In this document: in pieces, positions 45,531 to 56,202 of the stretch | How the letters are laid out: each line of letters starts with the position of its first letter | Position numbering within the stretch: the stretch's first letter is position 1 | Assembly: GCA_947072905.1 (NCBI GenBank) | Contig: CAMTKF010000007.1 | Span: forward strand, 1 to 64,000 | DNA length: 64,000 nt | Direction of reading: 5' to 3' | Origin: an uncultured Bacteroidales bacterium | GTDB taxonomy: Bacteria; Bacteroidota; Bacteroidia; Bacteroidales; Muribaculaceae | The notes under the pieces: generated by a model | Seen by the model: only the letters and a program-made list of their open reading frames with translations | Told to the model about the DNA's origin: nothing | The model's database searches: none | Translations under genes and position numbers: made by a program

Positions 45531-46178
45531 TTATTCAGAGATTTTACCTTTAGCCCAGTTAGCGGGGTCGCGACGCCATTCCTGCAGGGTCTTGACATCC
45601 GATTCCTGGATATAGTTTGTATCGAGAGCGGCTTCGATCATAGCGTTGTAGTTGCTCAGAGCCACGAGTTTAACGCCGGCTGCGCGGAAGTTTTCTTCTG
45701 CGATGGGGAAACCGTATGTAAAGAGCGAAACCATACCGAGCACCTCGCCGCCGGCTGCGCGTACGGCTTCAACTGCCTTGAGTGATGATTTGCCGGTAGA
45801 GATGAGGTCTTCGATCACCACTACCTTCTGACCGGGTTTGAGATTGCCCTCGATCATGTTTTCCAGACCGTGATCTTTGGGAGTGGAACGGATATATACG
45901 TAGGGCAGACCGAGCTCATCGGCAACAAGTGCGCCCTGTGCGATAGCTCCTGTAGCTACACCGGCTACAACTTCAACATCGCTGAACTGCTCAAGTATCA
46001 CACGTGAAAGTTCAATCTTGATGAACGAGCGGATATCAGGATATGAAAGAGCTTTTCTATGATCGGTATAGATGGGAGAGCTCCAACCTGACGCCCATGT
46101 GAAGGGATTATCGACCTGAAGAATTATAGAACTGATTTTCAAAAGCTTTTCTGCCAACAGACGTTCAACCTTTTTCAT
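45531..46178 (-). CDS. pyrE: Orotate phosphoribosyltransferase
   Basis: YTDHRKALSYPDIR; VVVIEDLISTGKSSLKAVEAVRAAG. Confidence 0.95.
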   Translation of the reverse strand: MKKVERLLAEKLLKISSIILQVDNPFTWASGWSSPIYTDHRKALSYPDIRSFIKIELSRVILEQFSDVEVVAGVATGAIAQGALVADELGLPYVYIRSTPKDHGLENMIEGNLKPGQKVVVIEDLISTGKSSLKAVEAVRAAGGEVLGMVSLFTYGFPIAEENFRAAGVKLVALSNYNAMIEAALDTNYIQESDVKTLQEWRRDPANWAKGKISE

Positions 46179-46235
46179 TTTAATTGGTATTATATAAAGT
46201 TTGTGCAAAGTTACGAAAAATCAGCGAATAAAACA

Positions 46236-46273
46236 GCATGTGCCCCGGAAAATAAGCTCCGGGGCACATGCTT
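46236..46273 (-). terminator. Terminator hairpin, 15-bp perfect stem AGCATGTGCCCCGGA/TCCGGGGCACATGCT
   Basis: Immediately downstream of RND operon on minus strand. Confidence 0.85.
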
Positions 46274-46290
46274 TTATCGTGATATGCTCT

Positions 46291-49200
46291 TCATATTGTG
46301 TCTGAATCGGCCGAGTCTTTTGACAGCCCCTTGGCCGAATGGAAGAAGTTGTTGATGTACTTCTCGCCGAACCGCTGCAAAAGTTCCCAGAAATTCGGTA
46401 CGAAAAGTGTTCCCACCACCGCATTGATGGCCATACCGAATACCACCGCCGTACCGAGCGATATGCGCGAGCCTGCACCTGCACCGGTGGCAAACAGCAT
46501 GGGCATCACACCTAATACAAATGCGAGCGCGGTCATCATGATGGGGCGGAAACGTATGCGGCCGGCGTCGAGGGCGGCCTGACGTATGGTCTCTCCGGCC
46601 TTGCGGTAGTCCATGGCATACTCAACTATGAGGATGGCGTTCTTGGCCGACAGTCCCAGCAGCAACACTATGCCTATCTGGGTGTAGATCGAAATGCTCT
46701 GACCCATGAAGATACATCCTGCTATGGTGCCGAGTATGGCCGTAGGCATGGCTATGATAACGGCCACCGGGTCGGTAAGGCTCTCGTACTGGGCCGCGAG
46801 TACCAGCAGTGTGACTACAATGGCCAGAATGAGAACGAAGGTGATGGTGGTGCCCGACTGCGTTTCCTGATAAGCCTCGCCGGTCCAGGCGTAGCCATAG
46901 TTCTCGCCTACAGCCTTTTCCACTATCTCTTCCATAGCCTTAATGCCCGATGCCGAGCTTACGCCCTTGGCCGGAGTGGCTGTCACCGAGGCTGTGTTGT
47001 ACATATTGTAGCGCGATACGGTCGACGCGCCGAACGATGGCTCTACCGAGGCGAATGCCGAGAATGGCACCATCTCGCCCGAGCTGTTGCGTACGCTCAG
47101 ATTGAGCACATCGCCCACACGGCTGCGGGCATCACCCTCGGCGGCGACAGTCACCTGGAACACACGGCCGAATTCAACGAAATCGTTCACGTATGATCCA
47201 CCCATGAATGCCGACAGCGTGGAGTAGATGTCTTCAAGTGTAAGGTTGTACATCTTGGCACGGTCGCGGTCAATCTTGATTGAATACTGCGGCACGGTAC
47301 CCTCAAAGAGTGTGGTCACCGAAGCAATGCGCGGATCGTCGGCAGCCTGCCGCTGTATTTCCTCCACGGCATCCTTGAGCTGTGCCGAGCCGAGCGCGTT
47401 GATGTCGAGAAGCTGCATCTCAAGGCCTGAGGTCATGCCAAGGCCGGGGATGGCCGGCGGGTTGAGCGAGAATATTATCGGCTCCTGCATCGAATCGCCT
47501 ATCTCGTTGGCTTTGGCTATGATAGCGTCGATACTCTCATCCTTGGACTTGCGCTCGTTCCAAGGCTCAAGCATCACAAACAGCGAGCCCATGTTGGAAC
47601 TCGATCCGCCACCCATGAACGACATACCGCTCACGGCCATAACATCCTTGACACCGGGCACCTGACGCAGACGGGTGGCAAAGTCGTTGACCACCTTGTC
47701 TGTACGGTCGAGCGAGGCCCCTGTAGGCAGCTGCACCGACGACATGAAATAGCCCATGTCTTCAGACGGTACGTATGATGTGGGCCATTTGAGGAATCCC
47801 CAGAAGGCAAGACCTGTGAGCAGGAAGTATGCCACAATGGCAACTACAGGCCGCTTGAGGAATGTGCCCACTATCTTCATATACGTATTGAGAGTGGCAC
47901 CGAATGCCTTGTTCCACCATCGGTAGATAAAGAATGTGGATTCCTTCTTGGGCTTGAGGAACAATGCGCACATGGCAGGGGTGAACGTAAGCGCGTTAAA
48001 TCCCGAGAATGCGGTAGATACGGCTATGGTGAGCGCAAACTGTTTGTATAGCTGGCCGGTGATTCCGCTCACCAGAGCGGTTGGTATGAATACCGACAGC
48101 AGAACGAGCACCTCGCCTACCACAGGACCCTGCAGCTCTATCATAGCTTTCTCGGCAGCCTGACGCGCATTCAGTTTCCCCTCGTCAAGCAATCGCGAGC
48201 AGTCCTCCACCACCACTATCGCATCATCGACCACAATGGCTATCGCCAGCACAAGGCCGAACAGAGTGAGGGTATTGAGCGTGAATCCCATCCATTTCAT
48301 CACGGCCAGCGTGGCTATAAGCGACACCGGGATGGTGAGCATAGGTATGATCACCGCACGCCAGTTCTGCAGGAACAACAGTATGACGAGCATCACCAAT
48401 ATGGTGGTTTCGAGGAATGTGATCAGCAGTTCGTCAATCGACTCGGTGACAAACTCGGTGGTGTCGAGCATTATCTTATAATTGACACCCGGCGGGAAGT
48501 ACTTTGCAAGCTCATTGAGCTTTGCCTCACAGCCTTTTGCCACCTTGAGGGCGTTGGCACCGGGCAGCTGGCTGATACCTATCATTGCTGTTTCCTGTCC
48601 GTTGACGCGGGCAATCTGCGAATAAGAATTAGAGCCGAGGTCAATCCTGGCAATGTCGCTCAGATGCAGCAGACTGCCGTCGTCACCGGTGCGCAATATG
48701 ATGTCACTGAACTGTTTGGGCGACGAAAGGCGGCTCTTGGTGGTGAGCGTATAGGTGAACTCCTCCTTTGAGGATGAAGGACGTGCGCCTACACTGCCGG
48801 CCGATACCTCCATATTCTGCGACTGTATGGATTGTACCACGTCGGCGGGAGTTATACCGCGTTCGCGCATCTTGGCCGGGTCAAGCCATATACGCATGGA
48901 ATATTGCCCTCCGCCAAATGCCTCCACATTGCCCACTCCGTCTACACGCGAGAGCTCGTCGGTAATATTGAGATTTGCATAATTGGTAAGGTACAGGGCA
49001 TCGTAGCGCTGCGGGTCATCGCTTTGCAGCGAGATGAAAAGAATTTCATTTGACGAGCGCGATGATACCGTCACCCCCTGTTGCTTGACAGCGGTGGGGA
49101 GCGTGGGATCGGCCTGGGCCACACGGTTCTGAACCTTTACCATAGCGATATCGAGGTCGGTGCCTTCCTCAAAAGTCACTGTGAGCATGTATGAGCCGTC

Positions 49201-49455
49201 GGAGCCTGATGTAGAACTCATATACATCATACCCTCTACACCGTTTACCTGCTGCTCGATGGGTACGCCTACTGTTTCGGCCACGGTCTCGGCGTCGGCT
49301 CCCGGGTAAGAGGCTATCACCATCACCGTAGGCGGGGTGATATCAGGATATTGTGCCACCGGCAGACTCTTGTATGTGAGTGCGCCGGCCAACACCATAG
49401 CCACGGCTATGACTATGGCGAAGATAGGGCGTTCTATAAAAAATCGTGAGAACAT
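46291..49455 (-). CDS. RND efflux transporter permease (HAE1 family)
   Basis: MFSRFFIERPIFAIVIAVAMVLAGALTYKSLPVAQYPDITPP; GIVLLLGLSAKNAILIVEYA. Confidence 0.97.
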   Translation of the reverse strand: MFSRFFIERPIFAIVIAVAMVLAGALTYKSLPVAQYPDITPPTVMVIASYPGADAETVAETVGVPIEQQVNGVEGMMYMSSTSGSDGSYMLTVTFEEGTDLDIAMVKVQNRVAQADPTLPTAVKQQGVTVSSRSSNEILFISLQSDDPQRYDALYLTNYANLNITDELSRVDGVGNVEAFGGGQYSMRIWLDPAKMRERGITPADVVQSIQSQNMEVSAGSVGARPSSSKEEFTYTLTTKSRLSSPKQFSDIILRTGDDGSLLHLSDIARIDLGSNSYSQIARVNGQETAMIGISQLPGANALKVAKGCEAKLNELAKYFPPGVNYKIMLDTTEFVTESIDELLITFLETTILVMLVILLFLQNWRAVIIPMLTIPVSLIATLAVMKWMGFTLNTLTLFGLVLAIAIVVDDAIVVVEDCSRLLDEGKLNARQAAEKAMIELQGPVVGEVLVLLSVFIPTALVSGITGQLYKQFALTIAVSTAFSGFNALTFTPAMCALFLKPKKESTFFIYRWWNKAFGATLNTYMKIVGTFLKRPVVAIVAYFLLTGLAFWGFLKWPTSYVPSEDMGYFMSSVQLPTGASLDRTDKVVNDFATRLRQVPGVKDVMAVSGMSFMGGGSSSNMGSLFVMLEPWNERKSKDESIDAIIAKANEIGDSMQEPIIFSLNPPAIPGLGMTSGLEMQLLDINALGSAQLKDAVEEIQRQAADDPRIASVTTLFEGTVPQYSIKIDRDRAKMYNLTLEDIYSTLSAFMGGSYVNDFVEFGRVFQVTVAAEGDARSRVGDVLNLSVRNSSGEMVPFSAFASVEPSFGASTVSRYNMYNTASVTATPAKGVSSASGIKAMEEIVEKAVGENYGYAWTGEAYQETQSGTTITFVLILAIVVTLLVLAAQYESLTDPVAVIIAMPTAILGTIAGCIFMGQSISIYTQIGIVLLLGLSAKNAILIVEYAMDYRKAGETIRQAALDAGRIRFRPIMMTALAFVLGVMPMLFATGAGAGSRISLGTAVVFGMAINAVVGTLFVPNFWELLQRFGEKYINNFFHSAKGLSKDSADSDTI

Positions 49456-49464
49456 GGCGCGTAT

Positions 49465-50589
49465 TTATTTTTTGTCGGTTGAATATGGTTTCACAGTCAT
49501 GCCGTTGCGAACTTTGAGCATGGCCGAAGTCACGTAGCGGTCGGTAGGTTTCAGCCCCTCGGTAACGACACGCATGGTGTCGCCCGGAGCCAGGTCGCCC
49601 ACCTTGATGGGAGTATAAACCACCTTGTTTGAGTCATTTACCACATAAACATATTTACCGAGCTGGTCGGTGGATATGGATGCATCGTTGATCAGCATGG
49701 CCTGCGGGTCGAGCTTGTAGGGCAGCCGTATGGTGCAGTACATGCCCGGTTTAAGTTCATTGTATTTATTATCGACTTGAGCCTGCAACTCAATGGTACC
49801 GGTTGTGGCATTGACGTTGGGAGCCATGTAGTCGAGCGCACCGGTGTAATCATGCGGCAATTTTTCTGAGAAACTTATGGGAATTGCATTGTAATTGATT
49901 TTATCGCGGTTGTTAGGATTCTCAAACATGCGCAGGAACGAAGCATCCTCTATGGTGAATGTGGCCACGACCACATCATCCTTATACACGGTGGCAAGTA
50001 CCACGGGCGATGATTCACCCATCACATAGTTTCCCTTTGAGAGCTGATTGGTGGTGACATGCCCCGACAGCGGAGCCCTTACCGAGCAATCGTTCACCTT
50101 TTTGCGTGCATCGGCCAGGGCAGCCTCGGCACTTATGATGGCTGCACGGCTCTGATCGCGGGCATTGAGAGCCTGCGACAGCTCCATCTGGCTTACGGCA
50201 TTTTTACTGTAAGCCTTGTTAACAGCCTCGTAGTGCTGTTCGGCGTATGCATTGTCTGACTTGGCTTTTGAAAGATTGGCCAATGCACTGTTAAGCGCAT
50301 TGGTGTATTCAGGATTGTCAATGGTAAACAGCAGCTGCCCCTCTTTCACAAATCCGCCTCCCTCATACAATGGCGCCGACAGTATGCCGTTTACCTTTGC
50401 CACAGCACGTGCCGTGCGGTTGGCGATGAGCTTGCCCGGATAATCCTTGTACAATGTAACAGAATCCACCGCCACACGGCTTACCTCTACGGGCATAGCC
50501 TCCGACGTGTCTTCACTCTTCTCTTTATTCCGGCAAGATGTGGCTAATAGCAGTGCTGCCAGACCTAATGTAATATATTCCAGTTTCAT
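49465..50589 (-). CDS. RND efflux periplasmic adaptor subunit (lipoprotein)
   Basis: Start MKLEYITLGLAALLLATSC; VRAPLSGHVTTNQLSKGNYV. Confidence 0.93.
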   Translation of the reverse strand: MKLEYITLGLAALLLATSCRNKEKSEDTSEAMPVEVSRVAVDSVTLYKDYPGKLIANRTARAVAKVNGILSAPLYEGGGFVKEGQLLFTIDNPEYTNALNSALANLSKAKSDNAYAEQHYEAVNKAYSKNAVSQMELSQALNARDQSRAAIISAEAALADARKKVNDCSVRAPLSGHVTTNQLSKGNYVMGESSPVVLATVYKDDVVVATFTIEDASFLRMFENPNNRDKINYNAIPISFSEKLPHDYTGALDYMAPNVNATTGTIELQAQVDNKYNELKPGMYCTIRLPYKLDPQAMLINDASISTDQLGKYVYVVNDSNKVVYTPIKVGDLAPGDTMRVVTEGLKPTDRYVTSAMLKVRNGMTVKPYSTDKK

Positions 50590-50602
50590 AGGGATGTGTG
50601 TT

Positions 50603-51976
50603 TTATTTATAATCTGAGAATCCGCCACCGAGGGCTTTGTAAAGTGTAATGAGCGACGACAGGGCATTGCCACGCGCCACCACCGCCGAATTGGCGTAGT
50701 TAAGGAAATTCTGTTCTGCAGTAGCCACGTCGGAATATGGGGCGAGTCCCTGACGGTAAAGATCAAGCTCCAGATTCAGGAATTCGCGTGCGTTATCAAC
50801 CGCCTGATCATATTCATTTATAGTCTTAATATTATTTATATATGAGTTAACGGCATTGTTCACCTCATTGTAGGCGTTCATCACGGTATAGTTGTAATTG
50901 GCCATCTGTACTTCCATTTCATCGCGGGCGGCGGCCACCTTGGCGTTGCGGGCCATACCGTCGAATACGGTCCAGCTGAGAGTTGGAGCTATGGAATAGT
51001 TGAAACCCGACTTGTTGAAGGTATCGTTGAGTTTAGGACCGGCAAATCCTATAGAGCCGTTGATAGACAAAGTGGGCAGGAAGTCCTTCTTGGCTATACC
51101 CACAGCGGCGGCTGCGGCAGCAAGATTCTGCTCGGCGGCAATAATATCGGGGCGACGGCGCAGCAGCTCGCCCGGCATGCCCGTGGCCACTATCTGGCGA
51201 TAGTCGGGCAGCATGCTGTGCGAGTCGAGCAGTGCATTAATTTCTTCGGGATAACGGGCCACGAGCAGAGCCAGCGAGCTCTTGGCAGTGGCGATGGATG
51301 TGCGCAGTGCCGGAATGGTGGCGCGGGTGCTGTGCAGTATGGCCATCGACTGGTCTACCTGCGGCTTGGCTCCCAGTCCGCATTCATATCGGTTGAGCAC
51401 AATGTTGGATATGGAGTCCTGGGCCACGGCATGTTCCTGAGCCACAGCCAGCTCGGCTTCCCACACACGCAGCTGCACATAAGTGCTTGCTATCTCGCCG
51501 GCCATGCTCACCATTGCCCCTACCCATTCGGCTTTTGAGGCCCGATACTTGGCGCGGCTCTGTTTTACGGCCGATGTTATTTTGCCGAAAATATCAATTT
51601 CCCAGCTCATGCTCGCGCCGGCCGACCAGCGGTTGGAATTCACCTGCTGCGCGTGGCTGCGGGTATAACCGGCATCTATGCCTATATTGGGATAATAGGC
51701 CGACTTGGCCACCGTCATCTGACGCGCGGCTGCATCCATGCGCTTGGCGGCCATATCGAGGTCGAAGTTGGCCTGCTCGCCCATACATATAAGCGAGTCG
51801 AGCACAGGATCGTCAAACATCAGCCACCAGCGGTCTTCAGATGGCAAAGGCTGGGTGGCATCGGACGTATAAGTCCAGCTGTCGGGCAAAGGGCGTTCGA
51901 GTGCCATGGGGCTTTTGCCCATGGCAGACAGTACCGGCAGCAATAAAGCAAGAGTTGTAAAAAAGTATCTGACCAT
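50603..51976 (-). CDS. TolC family outer-membrane efflux protein
   Basis: LLRRRPDIIAAEQNLAAAAAAVGIAKKDFLPTLSINGSIG; start MVRYFFTTLALLLPVLSAMG. Confidence 0.95.
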   Translation of the reverse strand: MVRYFFTTLALLLPVLSAMGKSPMALERPLPDSWTYTSDATQPLPSEDRWWLMFDDPVLDSLICMGEQANFDLDMAAKRMDAAARQMTVAKSAYYPNIGIDAGYTRSHAQQVNSNRWSAGASMSWEIDIFGKITSAVKQSRAKYRASKAEWVGAMVSMAGEIASTYVQLRVWEAELAVAQEHAVAQDSISNIVLNRYECGLGAKPQVDQSMAILHSTRATIPALRTSIATAKSSLALLVARYPEEINALLDSHSMLPDYRQIVATGMPGELLRRRPDIIAAEQNLAAAAAAVGIAKKDFLPTLSINGSIGFAGPKLNDTFNKSGFNYSIAPTLSWTVFDGMARNAKVAAARDEMEVQMANYNYTVMNAYNEVNNAVNSYINNIKTINEYDQAVDNAREFLNLELDLYRQGLAPYSDVATAEQNFLNYANSAVVARGNALSSLITLYKALGGGFSDYK

Positions 51977-52046
51977 AAAAATTGAAACGTGTGTGTTTGG
52001 AATCCGTTCCAATTTTTATAACCGAGAATACGTGTAAAATGTTTTG

Positions 52047-53312
52047 TTAAATCGGTTCGGTATAATAGAGTATGATCTCGCGTATGGCATCTTGGCACAC
52101 CTTGCAGAAGTGCGGGGCGGTGTTGGTGCGCATGCGGCAGTCGGGGCTTCCTCTCCACACACCTTTAGCCCGATAACCGGCGCCCTCGATCAGTGTGGCC
52201 TTGCCTTCATCCACGAGGTCTTTCCACTTGGAGCCGAAGTCAACACGTGTGGTGATATTAGGTTCCCAAGGCTCTACATCAAGCGGATAAGTCCCCTCCA
52301 TTATATCGTTTTCATAGTAATATTCATCGGCCAGCCCGGCAAAGCTGTGGCCGAATTCATGCACTACCACTTCCCTGAACAGCTCGTTGTCGGCAGCCGT
52401 CAAGGTGTAGAAATTGAATATGCCGCCACCGCCGTATTCCTCGGTATTGGCCAGTACTATGAGGTGCTGTGCCGGCGTTGATATTATGGCATCATAGAGG
52501 TCGTGGACATTTGAGGTAGTGAGGTATCGGTCAGAGTAAAAAGTGGAGAAATGCGACCCGAAGGGAGTCTCGGCCCAGCGTCCCTGAGCGGGTATGCTGA
52601 CTCCGCTCTCACGTCCGGCGCTCTCTACGGCAATGAAGTCAAATCGTTCTGACATCGACGCAAATGGCTCGTGGTCAAATATGGCATCCACAGCCTCGCG
52701 TGCCCTCTGATTAAACTTGGGCATCTCGGCGGCTGTATAACCCTCGGCAAGGATGGCGACGGTGATTTTGGCCGAATCAGGATAATCGCCCCTGTAAACG
52801 TAGCTGTGGGGCATGGGTTTGCGTGCGGTATAGTCGGCTATGAGTATGTCGGCCGGGTCTACTCGCAGTCGGGCATCGGCCACACATACGCGACGGTTGT
52901 CGCGCAGGTTAACCGTTATGTCGACGCTGTCGCGCGGAAACGGCACAAGAACCGTACCTTCCATGGCACGCGGACCGGAATAGTCTTCAGAAACGAGCCA
53001 TTCCTGAAACAAGGTGGAGAATGAGTTGCTGTACAGCGTGTCGCCCGACATGGATGTGAGTATCACATCGGCCGCACCTTCCCTGAGGGGTTTGTCGAGG
53101 TTTACATTTCGGCCGCCCCACCCCTTGTATTTGGAAAGTGATTTGAACGATATACCGGGCGCCGCGGCACTGCCGCATGAGCCTGTGAACACAAAGTCTA
53201 CCCGCAAAGTAGAGTCTGCGAATGCCGAAGCAAACGATGTTTCGCCTGCCTGCATGTTAATGCTGTAGCCCATAGCCACTATGAGTGGGGCCACCTTGCT
53301 GATTTTCATCAC
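52047..53312 (-). CDS. M64 family (IgA peptidase) metallopeptidase
   Basis: VHEFGHSFAGLADEYYY zinc motif; VAILAEGYTAAEMPKF. Confidence 0.9.
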   Translation of the reverse strand: MMKISKVAPLIVAMGYSINMQAGETSFASAFADSTLRVDFVFTGSCGSAAAPGISFKSLSKYKGWGGRNVNLDKPLREGAADVILTSMSGDTLYSNSFSTLFQEWLVSEDYSGPRAMEGTVLVPFPRDSVDITVNLRDNRRVCVADARLRVDPADILIADYTARKPMPHSYVYRGDYPDSAKITVAILAEGYTAAEMPKFNQRAREAVDAIFDHEPFASMSERFDFIAVESAGRESGVSIPAQGRWAETPFGSHFSTFYSDRYLTTSNVHDLYDAIISTPAQHLIVLANTEEYGGGGIFNFYTLTAADNELFREVVVHEFGHSFAGLADEYYYENDIMEGTYPLDVEPWEPNITTRVDFGSKWKDLVDEGKATLIEGAGYRAKGVWRGSPDCRMRTNTAPHFCKVCQDAIREIILYYTEPI

Positions 53313-53779
53313 TTGCTGTTGTCTACAATAGGCATGGGGCGCTTGAATACCTGCTTGAACGAGATGAGGGTTTCGGTGCGTGCCACACCAAGTGCCTGAA
53401 TCTGGTTCTGAAGTATATCGAGCAGGTGGTCGTTGTTGCGGGCAAAAAGCTTGATAAATATGTCATACTGTCCGGTGGTGAAGTGACACTCGATGATTTC
53501 GGGAATCTGCTTGAGTGTTTCCACTACCGACTTGAACTGTGCAGGGTCGTTAAGGAAAATACCTACGTATGCGCAAGTCTCATATCCTATGGCTTCGGGA
53601 TTGATGAGGCTTTCGGCTCCGGTGATTACACCGCTGGCATACATACGCTGGATGCGCTGATGGATTGCTGCTCCCGATACGCCGCATTCGCGGGCTATTT
53701 CGAGATACGGCTTTCGGGCATTACCTGATAACAGTCTGAGGATATTCAGGTCTAATGTGTCAAATGAGGGTCGATGCAT
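53309..53779 (-). CDS. Lrp/AsnC family transcriptional regulator
   Basis: LDLNILRLLSGNARKPYLEIARECGVSGAAIHQRIQRMYASGVITG. Confidence 0.95.
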   Translation of the reverse strand: MHRPSFDTLDLNILRLLSGNARKPYLEIARECGVSGAAIHQRIQRMYASGVITGAESLINPEAIGYETCAYVGIFLNDPAQFKSVVETLKQIPEIIECHFTTGQYDIFIKLFARNNDHLLDILQNQIQALGVARTETLISFKQVFKRPMPIVDNSK

Positions 53780-53885
53780 GAATTTGATTTTTAGATTTAT
53801 AATACGGCCGCTGCCGCTAATACTTTAAATTGGTAATGAAATTCGTTTTTATATTTTGTGATGAAATCATTGATGATGTATTTGT

Positions 53886-55070
53886 CTACTCCCAGGTGTA
53901 TCGCTTACCGTGTTTGAAGAGTGAACGCAGGCCGCGTTTGAACTTGCGCACAGGCCGGAAGAATGCCAGAAAAGGCAGCGTAAGCAGCAACCGCCGGCCA
54001 TGAAGCACTTTTACGGCCACTGTCCATATAAGCCCGGTAAGATACCATAGTATCAGCACTGCGGCCGACATGGCCCATGCACAGGTGTTGTACGGTGACA
54101 GAATACCCGCTGCAAGGGCAAACATGGGAGCGAGAAAATAACTTGTGAACGCCACTCCGCCCAACAAGCGCGGACGGTGTGGTATGAATCGGCTGGTGAA
54201 GCTGCGGCGAGCTTTCTCGTCGCTGAATGCACGGGGTGAATTGGCTCCCGGTACATAAACAAGCGATTCAGGCGATAGTTCAACCACGGTATTGGTGCCG
54301 TTGGTGATTTCGCTTACAAATATGTCGTCGTCGCCATTACGGAGATTAAGATGACGCGAGAATCCTTTGTTACGGAAAAAGAGTTCACGGCGGTAGGCCA
54401 GATTGTGCTCGGTGCCTCGCCAGGGATGGCGGCGTATAGCCGGACTGACCCATGCGGCCGAATCGGCCACAAAATCAAATGAACGGGCACGTGCGCCCAT
54501 GGCCCTGTCGTCGTAAGGCGGCGCAGCTGCAAAGCCCAGCACTACCTCTGTGGCTGTATCGCTGCTGAAGTGGCGTGTCATACTGCGTAGCCACAGCGGC
54601 GAGTCTATCTCAGAGCCTGCAGTGGTAAGCACTATCACCGGCATTCTGGTAGCCTTTATACCAAGGGTGATGGCAAGCTTCTTGCGGCTGAGATTGCGCA
54701 CCCCGTCGGGTGTGCAGGTGAGGTAAAGATTACGATGAGTGAGCTGCATGGTACTGACCACCTCGGTAACCGCAGCCGACTCGCCCTCGTTAACCACCAC
54801 CACCTCAAACCGACCCGGATAGTCCTGGGCGAAAATCTGCGGCAGAAGTGTGGCCAGCCCCGAGTCGTCGTCGTGCGAATATACTATCACGGCAACGTCT
54901 TCGAACACGCCGGCAGTGTCGCCTTCGTCATCCGACTTGCGGTGGCGGCGCAGCGGCAGCACTCTTATCATAAAAGTGACAAATGAAATCACCACAGCCA
55001 GTAGTCCCAGCTGCAGCAATGTCCATTGCAAGGAAGATATGTCAAATGCAAAATACATCCTAAAAGTCAA
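53886..55070 (-). CDS. Glycosyltransferase family 2 membrane protein
   Basis: TM + VAVIVYSHDDDSGLATLLPQIFAQDYPGRFEVVVVNEGES. Confidence 0.8.
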   Translation of the reverse strand: MTFRMYFAFDISSLQWTLLQLGLLAVVISFVTFMIRVLPLRRHRKSDDEGDTAGVFEDVAVIVYSHDDDSGLATLLPQIFAQDYPGRFEVVVVNEGESAAVTEVVSTMQLTHRNLYLTCTPDGVRNLSRKKLAITLGIKATRMPVIVLTTAGSEIDSPLWLRSMTRHFSSDTATEVVLGFAAAPPYDDRAMGARARSFDFVADSAAWVSPAIRRHPWRGTEHNLAYRRELFFRNKGFSRHLNLRNGDDDIFVSEITNGTNTVVELSPESLVYVPGANSPRAFSDEKARRSFTSRFIPHRPRLLGGVAFTSYFLAPMFALAAGILSPYNTCAWAMSAAVLILWYLTGLIWTVAVKVLHGRRLLLTLPFLAFFRPVRKFKRGLRSLFKHGKRYTWE

Positions 55071-55286
55071 TCGTTACTTCTTTCCCTCATGTATACATCA
55101 AATGGATGATAATACACACTCGTTTTAAATTTTTGTTGCTCTGGAGCACTCAAATTCAGAAATCATTCAGAATTGTTGCAAAATTACAAAAAAAATGTTT
55201 TTTCCAATAAAAAATTTGCAGTTTTAATAAAAAAATAATAATTTTGCGGTGTGTTACTGATGTACAACACCTAAACAATTATAACT

Positions 55287-55343
55287 ATGAAGGCATTCTT
55301 ACTCTCCTTATTGATGGTTCTCCTCTGTATCATTATCCTTTAA
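55287..55343 (+). CDS. Putative 18-codon hydrophobic mini-ORF (MKAFLLSLLMVLLCIIIL)
   Basis: ATG...TAA 13 nt upstream of ABC ATPase gene; TAATTTTGC promoter motif upstream near 55239. Confidence 0.4.
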   Translation: MKAFLLSLLMVLLCIIIL

Positions 55344-55356
55344 AGATAACACCACC

Positions 55357-56202
55357 ATGCTCAATATCAACAATGTAAGTTTCTACTACCGCAAAGGCTT
55401 CATGGCGGTGGATGATGCCTGCGCAGGCATAGGCAGCGGCATATACCTGCTGTTAGGCGAAAACGGAGCCGGAAAGACCACTCTGCTCCATCTCATATCA
55501 GGATTGCTGTTTCCTAAAAGCGGCAGCTGCTCGCTCGACGAGGTTGATACATCGCTGCGCAGTCCATATACCACCGAGCGCATTTTCTTTGTGGCCGATG
55601 ATTTTGACTGCCCGTTTGCCACCATCAATGAGCTTGCCCGCAGGCACGGGCTGTTCTACCCCACATTCAATTATGAGATGATGCGCGCCAATCTGGCCGA
55701 CTACGGAATGGATGGCTCAGAAAAACTGCGCGCAATGTCGCTGGGCACACGCCGCAAGGCTTTCATTGCCTACTCGCTGGCCTTGGGCGTGGACTATCTG
55801 CTGCTCGACGAACCCACCAACGGCATGGATATAAGCTCCAAGAAGATAATGCTGAAGCAGATAGGCCGGTGCGTGAGCGACGATCAGTGCATTATCGTAT
55901 CCACCCACAACGTACACGACCTGCACACAATGTTTGACCACCTGATGCTGATGCGCCGGGGACGGCTGCGCATCTCCATGCCGGTAGCCGACATACTGGA
56001 GCGGGCTGCATTTGTAAGCAGCCCCTCGCCAATACCCGGAGCCATATTCCCGGAGCCCGAGGGCGGACGATTCAAGGCCATCATACCCAACGAACAGCAC
56101 ATAGACACCGATATCGACTATCCGTTGTTCTACTCGGCCATGATGTCGGAGGCCGGCGACTCATTTATCGAATTTCTAACTTCCAAAAACATACAGCTAT
56201 GA
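55357..56202 (+). CDS. ABC transporter ATP-binding protein
   Basis: LLGENGAGKTTLLHLISGL; LLLDEPTNGMD; VSTHNVHD. Confidence 0.95.
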   Translation: MLNINNVSFYYRKGFMAVDDACAGIGSGIYLLLGENGAGKTTLLHLISGLLFPKSGSCSLDEVDTSLRSPYTTERIFFVADDFDCPFATINELARRHGLFYPTFNYEMMRANLADYGMDGSEKLRAMSLGTRRKAFIAYSLALGVDYLLLDEPTNGMDISSKKIMLKQIGRCVSDDQCIIVSTHNVHDLHTMFDHLMLMRRGRLRISMPVADILERAAFVSSPSPIPGAIFPEPEGGRFKAIIPNEQHIDTDIDYPLFYSAMMSEAGDSFIEFLTSKNIQL

